From assembly GCF_002159335.1 (NCBI RefSeq), contig NZ_NFHP01000001.1, forward strand, positions 372,001-436,000: 64,000 nucleotides of DNA, given 5' to 3'. Below the pieces are notes generated by a model. That model saw only the letters and a list, made by a program, of their open reading frames with translations. It was not told the DNA's origin and made no database searches. This DNA comes from Collinsella sp. An7 (GTDB lineage: Bacteria > Actinomycetota > Coriobacteriia > Coriobacteriales > Coriobacteriaceae). Positions 9,054-18,336 of this stretch are shown here, piece after piece. The translations under genes and the position numbers were made by a program. Numbering within the stretch: position 1 is the stretch's first letter; every line of letters starts with the position of its first letter.

Positions 9054-10925
9054 ATGAGCCCATTGCCCGAGGTGCCCCGGCAGACCGCCCGGGCGGCTCG
9101 CCGCGTGCTTGGCCGTGCTGCCCTTGAGCGGGTCCTCGCCGTCGTGCTCGTGGCGCTTCTGGTAGCGGCACTCGTCCCCATGGTCGCGATCTCCGCCTTT
9201 GACCACAGCTATGCCGACGACTGGCATTACGCCGTTGACGTGCATCTTGCGCTCGAGGCGGGTGGCGGCCTGATCGGCGCGCTGCAGGCGGCCCTCGCCG
9301 AGGTGGCAGATACGTTCATGAGCTGGCAGGGCACCTATTCGGCCATCTTTCTCATGGCGCTCGAGCCGGGGGTGTGGGGCGAGAGCTTCTACGGCCTTGG
9401 CGCCGTGGCCATTATGGGAACCCTGGTAGCCTCAACGTTGTATGTCTCGCACATTCTGGTGTGCGAGGTGCTCGGCGCCTCGCGCTCCGTGTGGCTTGCC
9501 ACCGCAGCGGCGGTGCTCCTTCTCCAGACGCAGCTGCTGCCGAGCCCTGTCGAGGGGTTCTGGTGGTACAACTCCGCGGTCTACTACACCTTCTACCATG
9601 CGCTTCTGCTCGTCATGGCCGCGCTTGTCATCAGGATTCTCCTGGGTCGCACCCGTCGCGGTGCGCTCTCGCGCCCGGGCATGGTCGCACGCGCCGCAGT
9701 GCTCGCCCTGCTGGCCTTTGTCGTTGCGGGCGGAAACTTCGTCACGGCGCTCGTGGGTGTGCTCGCTCTTGCCGGGGCAACCGTTGCGGGGGTGCTCCAC
9801 CGCAGCCGTCGTGGCCTTGCGCTCGTGCCAGCGCTCTTGGTGTTTGTGGGCGGGTTTGCCGCCTCGATGGCTGCCCCCGGCAATGCCGTCCGGCAGGCAA
9901 CGCAATTTCCCACCGATGCGCTCGGCCCCGTGGCGACTATCGCCAAGAGCGTGCTCGCGGGTGGGGAGTACCTCGTGCTCTGGACCAACGGACTTCTCGT
10001 GCTCATGCTCGCCCTTGTGCTGCCGCTGCTCGCGCGGGCTGCGGCGCGCTCGCGGTGGAGCTTCCGGCTGCCGGGGCTCGTGCTCGCCGGGGCGCTCGCC
10101 CTCTTTATGGCGAGCTTTACCCCAACGTTCTATTCCATGGGATCGGTGGGGCCGGGCCGTGTGCAGAACATCCGCTACGACCTCTTTGTGCTTCTGGTAT
10201 TTGGGTGTGCGAACTACCTGGCCGGCTGGTGCGCCCGTCGCTGGCCGCAGGTTTCCTCGCTGTTCGGTTGTGCGGCAGGGGAGGAGCGAGTTGCCGCCGG
10301 GTCATACGGCGCGCACGCGGCGGCTCCCTGCGCTGGGGGCCGTTCTGAGGCACGCGTGGCCGCATGCAGCGCCACCGCCGCCTGCCCGTCTGATGGGCTC
10401 GCCTCCGGTGTTGGCGCACCCGATGTCGCTGCCTCGGTCTGCTCGCCGGACGGCAGTGTTGTCGGCGCACCCGACCGCAACGCCGCAGCAGGCAGCACCG
10501 CTGTGCCCGTTCGGTCCGACGACCGTGCACTCAGCTCTCCCATCCCTCCCCAAGAACCCTCGATGCCCGCCCGCTCGCACCGGGTTCGTGCGCTCGCGGT
10601 GTATACCGCGGTGCTCTTGGGAGTGCTCGCCCTCGCGGTGACGGCGCTCGCGCTCGATACCCGCCACGTAAACGACCTGGTTGCCATCTCGGCCACACGT
10701 TCGCTCGTCTCGGGCGAGGCGGCGGAGTACGACCGGCAGGTTCGCGCGCGCATCGAGCGCATCGAAGCTACGGACGCGCTCACGGTGGAGGTGCCCTATA
10801 TCACCACGGCGCCCAAGGTGCTCTTTATGGGCGATATCCGCGACAACATGGATACCTACATCAACTTCCGCCTTGCCCAGTGGTACGGCAAAGACGCCAT
10901 CACCGCCTATCACGGCCAGCTGTAG
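9054..10925 (+). CDS. Polytopic membrane protein, DUF6056-like
   Basis: 623-residue integral membrane protein with about ten to twelve hydrophobic helices. The conserved first loop reads FDHSYADDWHYAVDVHL and later SWQGTYSAIFLMALEPG, as in DUF6056 proteins. The topology and the acidic first loop resemble GT-C type lipid-linked glycosyltransferases, so a cell-surface glycan role is an inference. Residues about 400-510 form an Ala/Gly/Ser/Pro-rich insert that reads like a soluble linker between membrane blocks. AAAGGAGGCGCC precedes the ATG. It has no obvious operon partner; tyrS is 290 bases downstream. Confidence 0.65.
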   Translation: MSPLPEVPRQTARAARRVLGRAALERVLAVVLVALLVAALVPMVAISAFDHSYADDWHYAVDVHLALEAGGGLIGALQAALAEVADTFMSWQGTYSAIFLMALEPGVWGESFYGLGAVAIMGTLVASTLYVSHILVCEVLGASRSVWLATAAAVLLLQTQLLPSPVEGFWWYNSAVYYTFYHALLLVMAALVIRILLGRTRRGALSRPGMVARAAVLALLAFVVAGGNFVTALVGVLALAGATVAGVLHRSRRGLALVPALLVFVGGFAASMAAPGNAVRQATQFPTDALGPVATIAKSVLAGGEYLVLWTNGLLVLMLALVLPLLARAAARSRWSFRLPGLVLAGALALFMASFTPTFYSMGSVGPGRVQNIRYDLFVLLVFGCANYLAGWCARRWPQVSSLFGCAAGEERVAAGSYGAHAAAPCAGGRSEARVAACSATAACPSDGLASGVGAPDVAASVCSPDGSVVGAPDRNAAAGSTAVPVRSDDRALSSPIPPQEPSMPARSHRVRALAVYTAVLLGVLALAVTALALDTRHVNDLVAISATRSLVSGEAAEYDRQVRARIERIEATDALTVEVPYITTAPKVLFMGDIRDNMDTYINFRLAQWYGKDAITAYHGQL

Positions 10926-10988
10926 CGCGCCGCCGCCGTTGCGCGGGCGTTTCGGGGGTGATTCCGGGCCTTTCAGGTGCCGCCAAAA

Positions 10989-11022
10989 AACTCGACCCCC
11001 GATGTGAGCGTATCTTTTGAGA
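10989..11022. repeat. Single arm of the AACTCGACCCCCGATGTGAG element (solo copy)
   Basis: It reads AACTCGACCCCCGATGTGAG followed by CGTATCTTTT, nearly the same as the right arm of the 15069-15223 element. The preceding CGGGCCTTTCAG is also shared with that element's left flank. No matching second arm was found downstream. Confidence 0.6.
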
Positions 11023-11158
11023 GTTTCTCGAAAGCGGGTTTGGACCGCTCGGTTTTGCCCATTCGCCCCGCGACATCGCGCCGCCGTGCCACTCCACGCG
11101 TGAATTGTCGCCGCCGCCCCGTGCCGCCTCCGCTACACTAAAAAAGTTACGTATCGCC

Positions 11159-11197
11159 AGCACCGCCGGGCGGATCGCTCCGGGCGGCGAGGGTGCT
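11159..11197 (+). promoter_or_regulatory. Leader hairpin before tyrS
   Basis: AGCACC...GGTGCT with an inner GC-rich stem ends 19 bases before the tyrS start. TACACT at 11134 may be the promoter -10 box. No T-box features were recognised. Confidence 0.35.
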
Positions 11198-11215
11198 AGA
11201 AAGCAAGGAGAAGGT

Positions 11216-12430
11216 ATGCTCTCAGTCGACGAGCAGATGCGCATCATCACCTCCGGCACGGCGCAGATCGTGCCCGAGGCCGACCTCAGGAAGAAGCTTG
11301 AGCGCGGCGTGCCGCTCAACATCAAGCTCGGCGTCGACCCCACCTCGCCGGACCTCCACCTCGGCCACGCGGTGCCGCTGCGCAAGATGCGCCAGTTTCA
11401 GGACCTTGGCCATAAGGTCACGCTCATCATCGGCAACGGCACGGCTATGATCGGCGACCCGTCGGGCAAGAACACCACCCGCCCGCAGCTCTCGCAGGAG
11501 CAGGTCGAGGCCAACGCCGCCACCTACGTCGAGCAGGCCATGAAGATTCTCGACCCCGAGAAAACCACCATCGTGCACAACGGCGACTGGATCCTCTCGC
11601 TCGACCTCAAGGGCATGCTCGAGCTCTGCAGCAAGTTCACCGTGGCGCGCATCCTCGAGCGCGACGACTTTACCAAGCGCTACCAGAGCCAGACCCCAAT
11701 CGCGCTGCACGAGTTCCTCTATCCGGTCATGCAGGCATACGACTCGGTGATGATCAAGGCCGACGTGGAGATGGGCGGCACCGACCAGCTCTTCAACCTG
11801 CTTGCCGGCCGCGAGCTCATGGAGAAGATGGGCATGGAGCCGCAGGTCGCGCTCACCATGCCGCTGCTCGAGGGCACCGACGGCGTGCGCAAGATGTCCA
11901 AGTCCTACGGCAACTACGTGGGCCTGACCGACGAGCCGGCCGACGCCTTTGGCAAGGTCATGTCCATCCCCGACGAGATGATCGGTAAGTACTACCGGCT
12001 CGCCTCCACGCTTTCGGTGGACGAGGTCGACCAGATCGACGCCGAGCTTGCCGCCGGCACGGCCGACCCGTACGCGCTCAAGCGCGCGCTTGCCGAGAAC
12101 ATCGTCGACGCCTACCACGGCGCAGGCGCCGGCAAGGCCGCAGCGGCCGAGTTCGACCGGGTCTTTAAGGAGGACAAGCTCCCCGAGGACATCGCCGAGG
12201 TGCACGTTGAGCTCACCCCCAACGACGAGGGCAAGGTCTATCTGGCCGGCGTGCTCAAGGAGGCCGGGCTGGCTCCTTCTGCCGGCGAGGCGCGTCGTCT
12301 CATCGACGGCGGCGGCGTCAAGATCGACCAGCAGCCGGTAGCCCCCAAGAGCTACAACGTCGACCCAGCACTGCTGCACGCAGGCGCGGTGCTCCAGGTG
12401 GGCAAGCGTAAGTTCGCGCGTCTCGTCTAA
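11216..12430 (+). CDS. tyrS: Tyrosyl-tRNA synthetase
   Basis: Charges tRNA-Tyr with tyrosine. The 404-residue class I enzyme shows the HIGH-type motif in PTSPDLHLGHAVPLRK and the KMSKS loop in GVRKMSKSYGN. A C-terminal S4 RNA-binding domain ends the protein (EAGLAPSAGEARRLIDGG). The HLGHAVPLRKMRQFQDLGH wording is closer to the TyrZ-type clade than to the E. coli TyrS type. AAGGAGAAGGT directly precedes the ATG. A hairpin in the leader and a strong terminator downstream make this a monocistronic unit. Confidence 0.95.
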   Translation: MLSVDEQMRIITSGTAQIVPEADLRKKLERGVPLNIKLGVDPTSPDLHLGHAVPLRKMRQFQDLGHKVTLIIGNGTAMIGDPSGKNTTRPQLSQEQVEANAATYVEQAMKILDPEKTTIVHNGDWILSLDLKGMLELCSKFTVARILERDDFTKRYQSQTPIALHEFLYPVMQAYDSVMIKADVEMGGTDQLFNLLAGRELMEKMGMEPQVALTMPLLEGTDGVRKMSKSYGNYVGLTDEPADAFGKVMSIPDEMIGKYYRLASTLSVDEVDQIDAELAAGTADPYALKRALAENIVDAYHGAGAGKAAAAEFDRVFKEDKLPEDIAEVHVELTPNDEGKVYLAGVLKEAGLAPSAGEARRLIDGGGVKIDQQPVAPKSYNVDPALLHAGAVLQVGKRKFARLV

Positions 12431-12433
12431 CCC

Positions 12434-12476
12434 TTGTCAAAAGGGGGACGGGCACAAATTGTGCCACGTTTGATAA
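12434..12476. repeat. GGGGAC-core hairpin element, copy 2
   Basis: Stem TTGTCAAA/TTTGATAA encloses AGGGGGACGGGCACAAATTGTGCC. An inner palindrome GGCACAAATTGTGCC is also present. Confidence 0.7.
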
Positions 12477-12480
12477 ACAG

Positions 12481-12530
12481 AAAGGCGGGTCCGCTTTCCC
12501 GAGGCTGAGGAAAGCGGACCCGCCTTTGTT
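12481..12530. terminator. Strong bidirectional terminator after tyrS
   Basis: A perfect 19-base stem (12481-12499 with 12509-12527) and 9-base loop, flanked by AAA and TTT runs. It faces tyrS and the LysR remnant from opposite sides. Confidence 0.92.
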
Positions 12531-12546
12531 GTATGCCGTGCGGGGC

Positions 12547-12872
12547 TTACTTGCCGCGCAGGAGCGTGGCCACTTTGAGGGCCGAGCCGAGCTGTCGCTC
12601 GAGCGCGAGGTAGGCGTCGGCGGGGGAGAGGGTGCCGTCCTCGGCCACGCGCACGATGGGCGAGGGGATGACGCGCTCGGCGTAGACGTTAAAGATCGAG
12701 CGGTTGAACGAGTCAAACCCCTCCGACCAGAGGATGGGGCAGGGCGCAAGGTCGGCCAGGCGCACCGACTGGCGCGCGGCGAGCGGGTGGTCGGAGGTCA
12801 TGCCAATGCCGGTGGGCAGGTTGCCGATGTTCACGCAGTCGGTGTCGGGCGCGCTGAACTCGCCGATCATGG
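12547..12872 (-). pseudogene. LysR-type regulator, C-terminal fragment
   Basis: About 108 residues read as the end of a LysR substrate-binding domain: GIGMTSDHPLAARQSVRLADLA matches the usual HPLAxxxxVxLxDL block. The DNA-binding helix-turn-helix and first half of the sensor domain are missing. The homology stops at the edge of a GGGGAC hairpin (12873-12907); upstream sequence in the same frame is Arg/Pro-rich and unlike any family. It is therefore a 5'-truncated remnant, perhaps of a regulator that once faced the adenine deaminase gene. Confidence 0.7.
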
Positions 12873-12907
12873 AGTGAGAAAAGGGGGACGGGTGCGTTTT
12901 TCTCACT
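12873..12907. repeat. GGGGAC-core hairpin element, copy 3
   Basis: A perfect 10-base stem AGTGAGAAAA/TTTTCTCACT encloses AGGGGGACGGGTGCG. It sits at the break point of the LysR remnant. Confidence 0.75.
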
Positions 12908-13073
12908 GGTGGGGGGAGACGCGCCTGTCTTCTTCTCCATGAGCGCTCTGCCCGAGGGCGCATTTCTCGGCCCGCCTCGGACCGGCAGGCGGGGGAGTGG
13001 GTACCATGTAGCCAACGAGTTTGAGGTGTGACAGATACGCGCGCGGTGCAGCGCCGCGGGGAGGGAGTGCGAT

Positions 13074-14912
13074 ATGGTAGCAGCGGCAAACGACACGGTG
13101 GCGGGGCTCCAGGGCCTTATCGATGCGGCGGAGGGGCGCGTGCCCGCTGACACGCTCTTTGTGAACGCGCAGATCGTGGACGTGTACGGCCAGCGCGTGG
13201 CGCCCGGCCGCGTGGCCGTAAAGGACGGTGTCATCGTGGGCGTGCTCTTTGACGACCGCGATGCCGACGTGCCCGACTACCCGGCTACGACCGTCGTCAA
13301 CTGCGCGGGGCGCTTCCTCGCGCCCGGCTTTATCGACGGGCACCTCCACATCGAGTCGAGCAACATCCGCCCGGCGGAGTACGCGCGCATGGCGCTCGCG
13401 CGCGGCACCACCACGGCCATCGCCGACAGCCACGAGATCGTCAACGTCGCGGGGCTCACGGGCCTCTCCTTTATGATGGCCGACGCCCGCCGCGCGCCGC
13501 TCTCCATCAAGTTCATGATGCCCTCGTGCGTGCCCGCGCTGCCCGACGAGCAGGCTGGGGCAGACGTTACGGCGGCGGACATGCGCGCCTTTATGGACGA
13601 GCACCCGGGCGAGGTCTTCGGTCTCGGCGAGATGATGAACACCCCGGGCGTCTTTGCGGCGGACGAGGAGACCTGTGCGCGCATCGACACTGCGCGCCAG
13701 ACGGTATCGGGCCTGGTGGACGGGCATGCGCCGCTCGTGGCGGGGCGCGATCTTAACGCCTACGCTGCCGCAGGCGTTATTGCCGACCACGAGTGCACCA
13801 ACCCCGCCGAGGCGCTCGACAAGCTCTCGCGCGGGATGTTCATCATGCTCCGCGAGGGTACCTGCAGCCACGACCTCGCGCAGCTGGCGCCGCTCGTTTT
13901 GGAAAATCCCGCCCGCGCGCGGCGCTGCTGCTTTGCGACGGACGACCGTGCGCCCTCCGACGCGCTCCAGATGGGCATGATCGACAACGCCTGCCGCATG
14001 GCGGTTGCCGCGGGAATCGACCCGGTGGTAGCCGTGAGCATGGGCACGCTTTCTACGGCCGAGTGCTTTGGGCTCGATCACGGCCCGGCCGACGCGCTCG
14101 AGCGCCGCGGCGCCATCGCGCCGGGCAAGCGCGCCGATTTGCTCATCTTGGACGACCTCACTTTTGCCGAGGCACCGCACCAGGTCTATGCGGCCGGCGC
14201 GCTCGTGGCCGAGGACGGCCGTTTTGTGGGTGAGGTCGCGCCGGCGGACGAGCAGGTGGCCGAGCTCGAGCAGGCGCTCCGCGGCTCGGTCCAGCTGCCC
14301 GAGCTTTCGACTGAGGTCTTTAGCTATGCGTTCCGCCCGGGCGAGGCGGTGATCGATGTGGTGCCCGGCAACGCCATCACCGGGTGCGTGCGTCCCGAGA
14401 CCGACGACGGCCTGCGGCGCATCATGCTCATCGAGCGGCACGGGCGCGCCGTCGCCGCGCAGCAGGCAGGCGCTGATGGCGACGGCGCGGCAGGTACGGG
14501 GCTTGTGGGCAGGCACATCGGTCGCGGCTGGGTGCGCGGTTTTACCATCGAGGGTGGCGCGATCGCCTCAACGGTGGGACACGATTCGCACAACGTGTGT
14601 GTGGTGGGCGACAACCCATGCGACATGCAGGTGGCAGTTGAGGCGCTCGGCGAGGGCGGCTTTGTGCTTGCGCGGGGCGGCGAGGTTGTAGCCCGGCTCG
14701 ACCTGCCGCTCGGCGGCCTTATGAGCGACCGGCCGGCAGGCGAGGTGGCGGCCGAACACGACGCCTTTATCGCTGCGGCGCGCGCTGCGGGTATCGAGCC
14801 GCCGCTCGACCCTGTGATGGGGATGATCTTCTTGCCGCTGCCCGTAATCCCTGCGCTCCGCATCCGCCCCGAGGGGATGTTCGACACGGTGCGCTACGAG
14901 TACGCGAGCTAG
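13074..14912 (+). CDS. ade: Adenine deaminase
   Basis: Deaminates adenine to hypoxanthine for purine salvage, using a binuclear metal site. The 612-residue amidohydrolase shows the metal-binding GFIDGHLHIESS, then ADSHEIVNVAG, GLGEMMNTPGV, and HECTNPAEA. The C-terminal block has GHDSHNVCVVG and the family ending PLPVIPALRI. GGGGAGGGAGTGCGAT precedes the ATG. It is monocistronic. Its stop codon TAG lies inside an AGGGAGACACTGAT repeat arm, and a 155-base palindromic element follows before the convergent HAD gene. Confidence 0.93.
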   Translation: MVAAANDTVAGLQGLIDAAEGRVPADTLFVNAQIVDVYGQRVAPGRVAVKDGVIVGVLFDDRDADVPDYPATTVVNCAGRFLAPGFIDGHLHIESSNIRPAEYARMALARGTTTAIADSHEIVNVAGLTGLSFMMADARRAPLSIKFMMPSCVPALPDEQAGADVTAADMRAFMDEHPGEVFGLGEMMNTPGVFAADEETCARIDTARQTVSGLVDGHAPLVAGRDLNAYAAAGVIADHECTNPAEALDKLSRGMFIMLREGTCSHDLAQLAPLVLENPARARRCCFATDDRAPSDALQMGMIDNACRMAVAAGIDPVVAVSMGTLSTAECFGLDHGPADALERRGAIAPGKRADLLILDDLTFAEAPHQVYAAGALVAEDGRFVGEVAPADEQVAELEQALRGSVQLPELSTEVFSYAFRPGEAVIDVVPGNAITGCVRPETDDGLRRIMLIERHGRAVAAQQAGADGDGAAGTGLVGRHIGRGWVRGFTIEGGAIASTVGHDSHNVCVVGDNPCDMQVAVEALGEGGFVLARGGEVVARLDLPLGGLMSDRPAGEVAAEHDAFIAAARAAGIEPPLDPVMGMIFLPLPVIPALRIRPEGMFDTVRYEYAS

Positions 14913-14943
14913 GGAGACACTGATCGAATCATTCCGCGCCCGT
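14911..14943. repeat. AGGGAGACACTGAT-type arm at the ade stop codon
   Basis: AGGGAGACACTGATCGAATC then ATTCCGCGCCCG closely matches both arms of the paired element after rnr (47790-47952). Its first bases overlap the TAG stop codon. No second arm was found nearby. Confidence 0.6.
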
Positions 14944-15068
14944 CCCGCCGTGCGTCAGTGCCGCCGGTGCGTCCCCGCGGGTGTGTGTGGGCGGTACCCG
15001 GCGAGGGTTGTTCCCGCCTCGGAGAGCCGATCGCGCCTTGAGAAGTGCGAATTGCGGGCCTTTCAGAT

Positions 15069-15223
15069 AACTCGATGCCCGATGTGAGTGCATCTTTCAA
15101 GACCCTTGAGTAGCACTCTACTACGCTAAAGCGCTCAACTGGGGCTTCTTCGGTCATAATCGCTCGAAACGACGGGTGCTACTCGACGTTTCCAAAAGAT
15201 ACACTCACATCGGGGGTCGAGTT
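15069..15223. repeat. 155-base palindromic element, copy A
   Basis: The left arm starts AACTCGATGCCCGATGTGAG; the right arm, read on the other strand, starts AACTCGACCCCCGATGTGAG. Pairing continues about 50 bases through ATCTTT and GAGTAGCAC. The centre holds TAAAGCGCTCAACTGG, shared with copy B at 58869. The right end runs into TTTTTT. It lies between convergent genes, so a terminator role is plausible. Confidence 0.75.
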
Positions 15224-15237
15224 TTTTGCACGTCCGC

Positions 15238-16056
15238 CTACGCGCCCGCCAGACGCGTCATGATGAAGCGCCCAACGCCCGCCTCGTCGTTCGTCGCGCA
15301 GACCGCGTCGGCTGCGGCGCGGACCTCGGGCTCGGCGTTGGCCATGGCTACACCGCATCCGGCCGCCTCGAGCATCGAGAGGTCGTTGATGCTGTCACCA
15401 AAGGCAACAGAGTCGGCAACGTCCTCGCCTACGTGCGCGCAGAGCCAGGTGAGCGCCGTGCCCTTGGTGGCTGCGGCGTCCGATACCTCGAGATTCATGG
15501 GGAGCGACCGCACGATGGCGATTCCCTCAACCTCGCTCAGGCCACAGAGCAGCGCGTCGCGGTCGGCCGGGTCGCGCCAGAGGTAGGTGACGCGATCGGC
15601 ATCGTCGCGCGATTCGATGAGCGTGCGCAGGCTCTCGTCCACCGGGGTGCGCATGGCGCGCATCGCCGCGAGGAGCGCGGGGTCATCCACAAAACGGCCG
15701 AGCTCGCCGAGTGCGGAGCGGAGCGAATAGCACCGGCCGTCGGCAAAAACATCAAAGAGCACGTCGCGGCCCTGGGCAATCTCCCAGAGATGTAGGAGCC
15801 GCGCGCGGTCGAGCGGCACGCGGTGCAAGAGCTTGCCCGTTTTGGCCTCGTAGACGCTCGCGCCGTTGGCGCAAACCGCCCAGCGCACGGCCGGGTGCGC
15901 GAGGATATGTGGGTCGAGGCCCGAGAACGCGCGCCCCGTACAGGGCACAAAACTCCCGCCCGCCTCGGAGAGCGCATCGAGTGCGGCCCAGTTCTCGGCC
16001 GGAACCGTTTTGGCAGACGAGAGGAACGTCCCGTCCATGTCGGAGAAAAAGATCAC
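15238..16056 (-). CDS. HAD superfamily hydrolase, Cof / IIB type
   Basis: Predicted phosphatase acting on sugar phosphates or nucleotide-type substrates. The 272-residue protein starts with HAD motif I FFSDMDGTF (two Asp), motif II CTGRAF, and a C2 cap in the middle. The C-terminal motifs are KGTALTWL (Lys) and SVAFGDSINDLSMLEAAG (motif IV acidic residues). The start is GTG 16056 with GGGAGGCGCAC upstream. It ends 15 bases from the palindromic element. Its substrate cannot be assigned. Confidence 0.88.
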   Translation of the reverse strand: MIFFSDMDGTFLSSAKTVPAENWAALDALSEAGGSFVPCTGRAFSGLDPHILAHPAVRWAVCANGASVYEAKTGKLLHRVPLDRARLLHLWEIAQGRDVLFDVFADGRCYSLRSALGELGRFVDDPALLAAMRAMRTPVDESLRTLIESRDDADRVTYLWRDPADRDALLCGLSEVEGIAIVRSLPMNLEVSDAAATKGTALTWLCAHVGEDVADSVAFGDSINDLSMLEAAGCGVAMANAEPEVRAAADAVCATNDEAGVGRFIMTRLAGA

Positions 16057-16199
16057 GTGCGCCTCCCGTATTCACCTGAGTTCACGCGCCCCAGCATAGC
16101 AGAGCCGTCCCGCCAGGCGTGGGCCCTTGTCGCGTGGGTCGTGTGTGGCCCGATGGTGCAACTCGACCCCATCCCCAGATGACTCAGGCTCGCACGGAA

Positions 16200-16232
16200 T
16201 GGGTCAGATGGAGCACGTCCCCAAATGACCCA
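16200..16232. repeat. GGGGAC-core hairpin element, copy 4 (reverse orientation)
   Basis: Stem TGGGTCA/TGACCCA encloses GCACGTCCCC on the plus strand, i.e. GGGGACGTGC on the other. It lies just beyond the citrate synthase stop. A degraded relative may lie at 16156-16185. Confidence 0.75.
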
Positions 16233-16238
16233 CATGGC

Positions 16239-17648
16239 CTATCGGTCGGCGATGGGCACGTAGGTCACGTCGTCCATCACGGCGTTGTACGCCGGTCGGA
16301 TGATGCGGTGCGCACCGTAGAGTTCCTCCATGCGGTGCGCGGCCCAGCCAGCCATGCGCGCCACGGCAAAGAGCGGGGTGTAGAGGGTCTCGGGCACGCC
16401 GAGGATGCTGTAGATAAACCCGGTGTAGAGGTCGATATTCGCGCAGATGGGCTTCTTGATGCCGCGCTCGCGGCGCATCACCTCGGGCGCGATCCGCTCA
16501 ATCCGCTCAATGAGCGTAAACTCCTCGCCCAGGCCCTTCTCGTCGGCGAGCGAGCGGGCGTAGCGCTTGCAGATCTGTGCGCGCGGATCGGAGAGCGTGT
16601 AGATGGCATGGCCCATTCCGTAGATGAGGCCCGAGCCGTCAAACGCCTCGCCGCGCAGAATCTGTGCGAGATAGGCGGCGACCTCCTCGTCGTCGTCCCA
16701 ATGGGCCACGTGCTCGCGGATATCGGCGTGCATCTGCGTCACCTTGGCGTTGGCGCCGCCGTGGCGCGGCCCCTTGAGCGAGCCGATGGCCCCGGCGTAG
16801 GCCGAGTACGCATCGGTGCCCGAACTCGAGAGCACGCGGCAGGTAAACGTGGAGTTGTTACCGCCGCCGTGCTCGGCGTGGAGCATGAGCATGACGTCGA
16901 GGAGCATGGCCTCCTGGTGGGTGTAGTCGTCTCCGCCGCGGAGCACCTCGAGGATGGCCTCGGCCATCGACGACGACGCGTTGGGCGCGGGCACCTGCAC
17001 GCGCACCCCGCTCGACTCCGCCTCGTGCGTGATGTGTGCGATGGCGGCCAGCCGCGGGAGCCTCGCCAGAAGCGAGAGCGCCACGTCGACCTCGTGCGGC
17101 GCGGAGGTGTCGTCGGGCGTCTCGTCAAAGGCGTAGAGCAGAAGCACCGCGCGCTGCAGCACGTTCATGATGCTCGACGACTGCGTGGGGATGGGGAACT
17201 CGGCCACGTACTCGTCCTCGAGCAGACGCAGGTTGCCAATGCGCGCGCCGATGCTCTCGAGCTCGGCGTCGTTGGGGAGGTTTCCTGTGATGAGCAGGTA
17301 GGCGAGCTCCTCATAGCCAAAGCGGTCCTCGGCGTGGGCGCTGTCGATGATGTCGGCGATGTCGTAGCCGCGGATGGTGAGCTTGCCCTCGTCGGGGATA
17401 AACCGCCCGTCCTCCTTGCGGTAGCCGTGCACGTCGGAGATGCGCGTGAGGCCCGCCACCACGCCCGAGCCGTCCTCGTTGCGAAGCCCGCGCTTGACGT
17501 CGTGCTCGCGGTAGAGCGCCTCGTCGTAGGGCTCCATGGAGGCGCCGGAGTAGAGGCGCGTCGACGCCGGCGAGATGCGGCGCGACTTGGCAAAGTTCTG
17601 CATGTGGCGCTGGTAGATGGAGCTGTGCTGGTAGCGGTGGTCGATCAC
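16239..17648 (-). CDS. gltA: Citrate synthase
   Basis: Condenses acetyl-CoA with oxaloacetate at the entry to the TCA cycle, here probably feeding glutamate synthesis in an anaerobe. The 469-residue product shows HAEHGGGNNSTFTCRVLSS (active-site His), GMGHAIYTLSDPRA (second His), and a late NIDLYTGFIYSILGVP with the catalytic Asp. The N-terminal extension before FIPDEGKLTIRGYDI is about 90 residues, typical of longer bacterial forms. The start is GTG 17648 with AAAGGAGGCACCC. An ACT-domain gene lies upstream on the same strand, 168 bases away. Confidence 0.93.
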   Translation of the reverse strand: MIDHRYQHSSIYQRHMQNFAKSRRISPASTRLYSGASMEPYDEALYREHDVKRGLRNEDGSGVVAGLTRISDVHGYRKEDGRFIPDEGKLTIRGYDIADIIDSAHAEDRFGYEELAYLLITGNLPNDAELESIGARIGNLRLLEDEYVAEFPIPTQSSSIMNVLQRAVLLLYAFDETPDDTSAPHEVDVALSLLARLPRLAAIAHITHEAESSGVRVQVPAPNASSSMAEAILEVLRGGDDYTHQEAMLLDVMLMLHAEHGGGNNSTFTCRVLSSSGTDAYSAYAGAIGSLKGPRHGGANAKVTQMHADIREHVAHWDDDEEVAAYLAQILRGEAFDGSGLIYGMGHAIYTLSDPRAQICKRYARSLADEKGLGEEFTLIERIERIAPEVMRRERGIKKPICANIDLYTGFIYSILGVPETLYTPLFAVARMAGWAAHRMEELYGAHRIIRPAYNAVMDDVTYVPIADR

Positions 17649-17816
17649 GGGTGCCTCCTTTGCGCGCGAGTTGTGAGGACGGGTGGTGCTATGGCATGAG
17701 GGCCGCCGGGAGGCGACCCTCGGGGTGTCGGTTATCGGCGCCGGCGGCTACGGGTGTCGCGTGACGGTTTTGCCGCCGGGCACGTGCCGGATGGCGCGGT
17801 GTTGCAGGCGGTGCGG

Positions 17817-18104
17817 TTACAGGCGGTACATAAAGTTGAAGACGTCCTCGCGCTGCATCTGCACCGAGACGCCGATCTTCTCGCCCGCGGCGGTGAGCTC
17901 CTCCTGCAGGGCGGGGAAGTCGAGCGTGGCGGCCGAGGTGTCGGCGATCATGGTCATAGTAAAGATGTCATCCACGACGCTCTGGGTGATGTCGCGGATG
18001 TCCACCGAGGCGTCGGCGAGCACGCTCGTGATGGCGGCAAGGATGCCGGGGCGGTTCTTGCCGAGCACGGTGATGACGACGCGGGTGGGGGAGAGCTCTG
18101 CCAT
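17817..18104 (-). CDS. ACT domain protein, UPF0237 family
   Basis: 95-residue stand-alone ACT domain, likely an amino-acid-sensing regulatory protein. It begins SPTRVVITVLGKNRPGILAAI, the classic ACT ligand loop, then DASVDIRDITQSVVDDIFTMTM. ATG 18104 is preceded by AGAAAGGTTCCCC; longer frames start in non-family sequence. Orthologues usually sit beside a DUF711/PFL-like gene, but here the neighbour is citrate synthase. Ligand unknown. Confidence 0.85.
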   Translation of the reverse strand: MAELSPTRVVITVLGKNRPGILAAITSVLADASVDIRDITQSVVDDIFTMTMIADTSAATLDFPALQEELTAAGEKIGVSVQMQREDVFNFMYRL

Positions 18105-18336
18105 GGGGAACCTTTCTGTTGGGCGCGCCGCGTTTGCGGGAGCCGGAATGCGACGGAGTTTACCCATTCTACCGGTTGCGTAAGCGCCAGACAAAGCCGT
18201 GCAACAAATGGAAACGCAGGGAGCGGGGCTAAAGCCGGGTCCAGCACCGTCACTCGCGCGTGGCGGTAGCGTGATGATTTGATGCCTGCGTACCCGGGCA
18301 GCGCGGCTGTGCTATCCTAAACCGGTTGTGTTTTTA

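Noticed and set aside
10926-11215. T-box leader before tyrS
   Set aside because: No recognisable T-box sequence or antiterminator pair; only one GC-rich hairpin.
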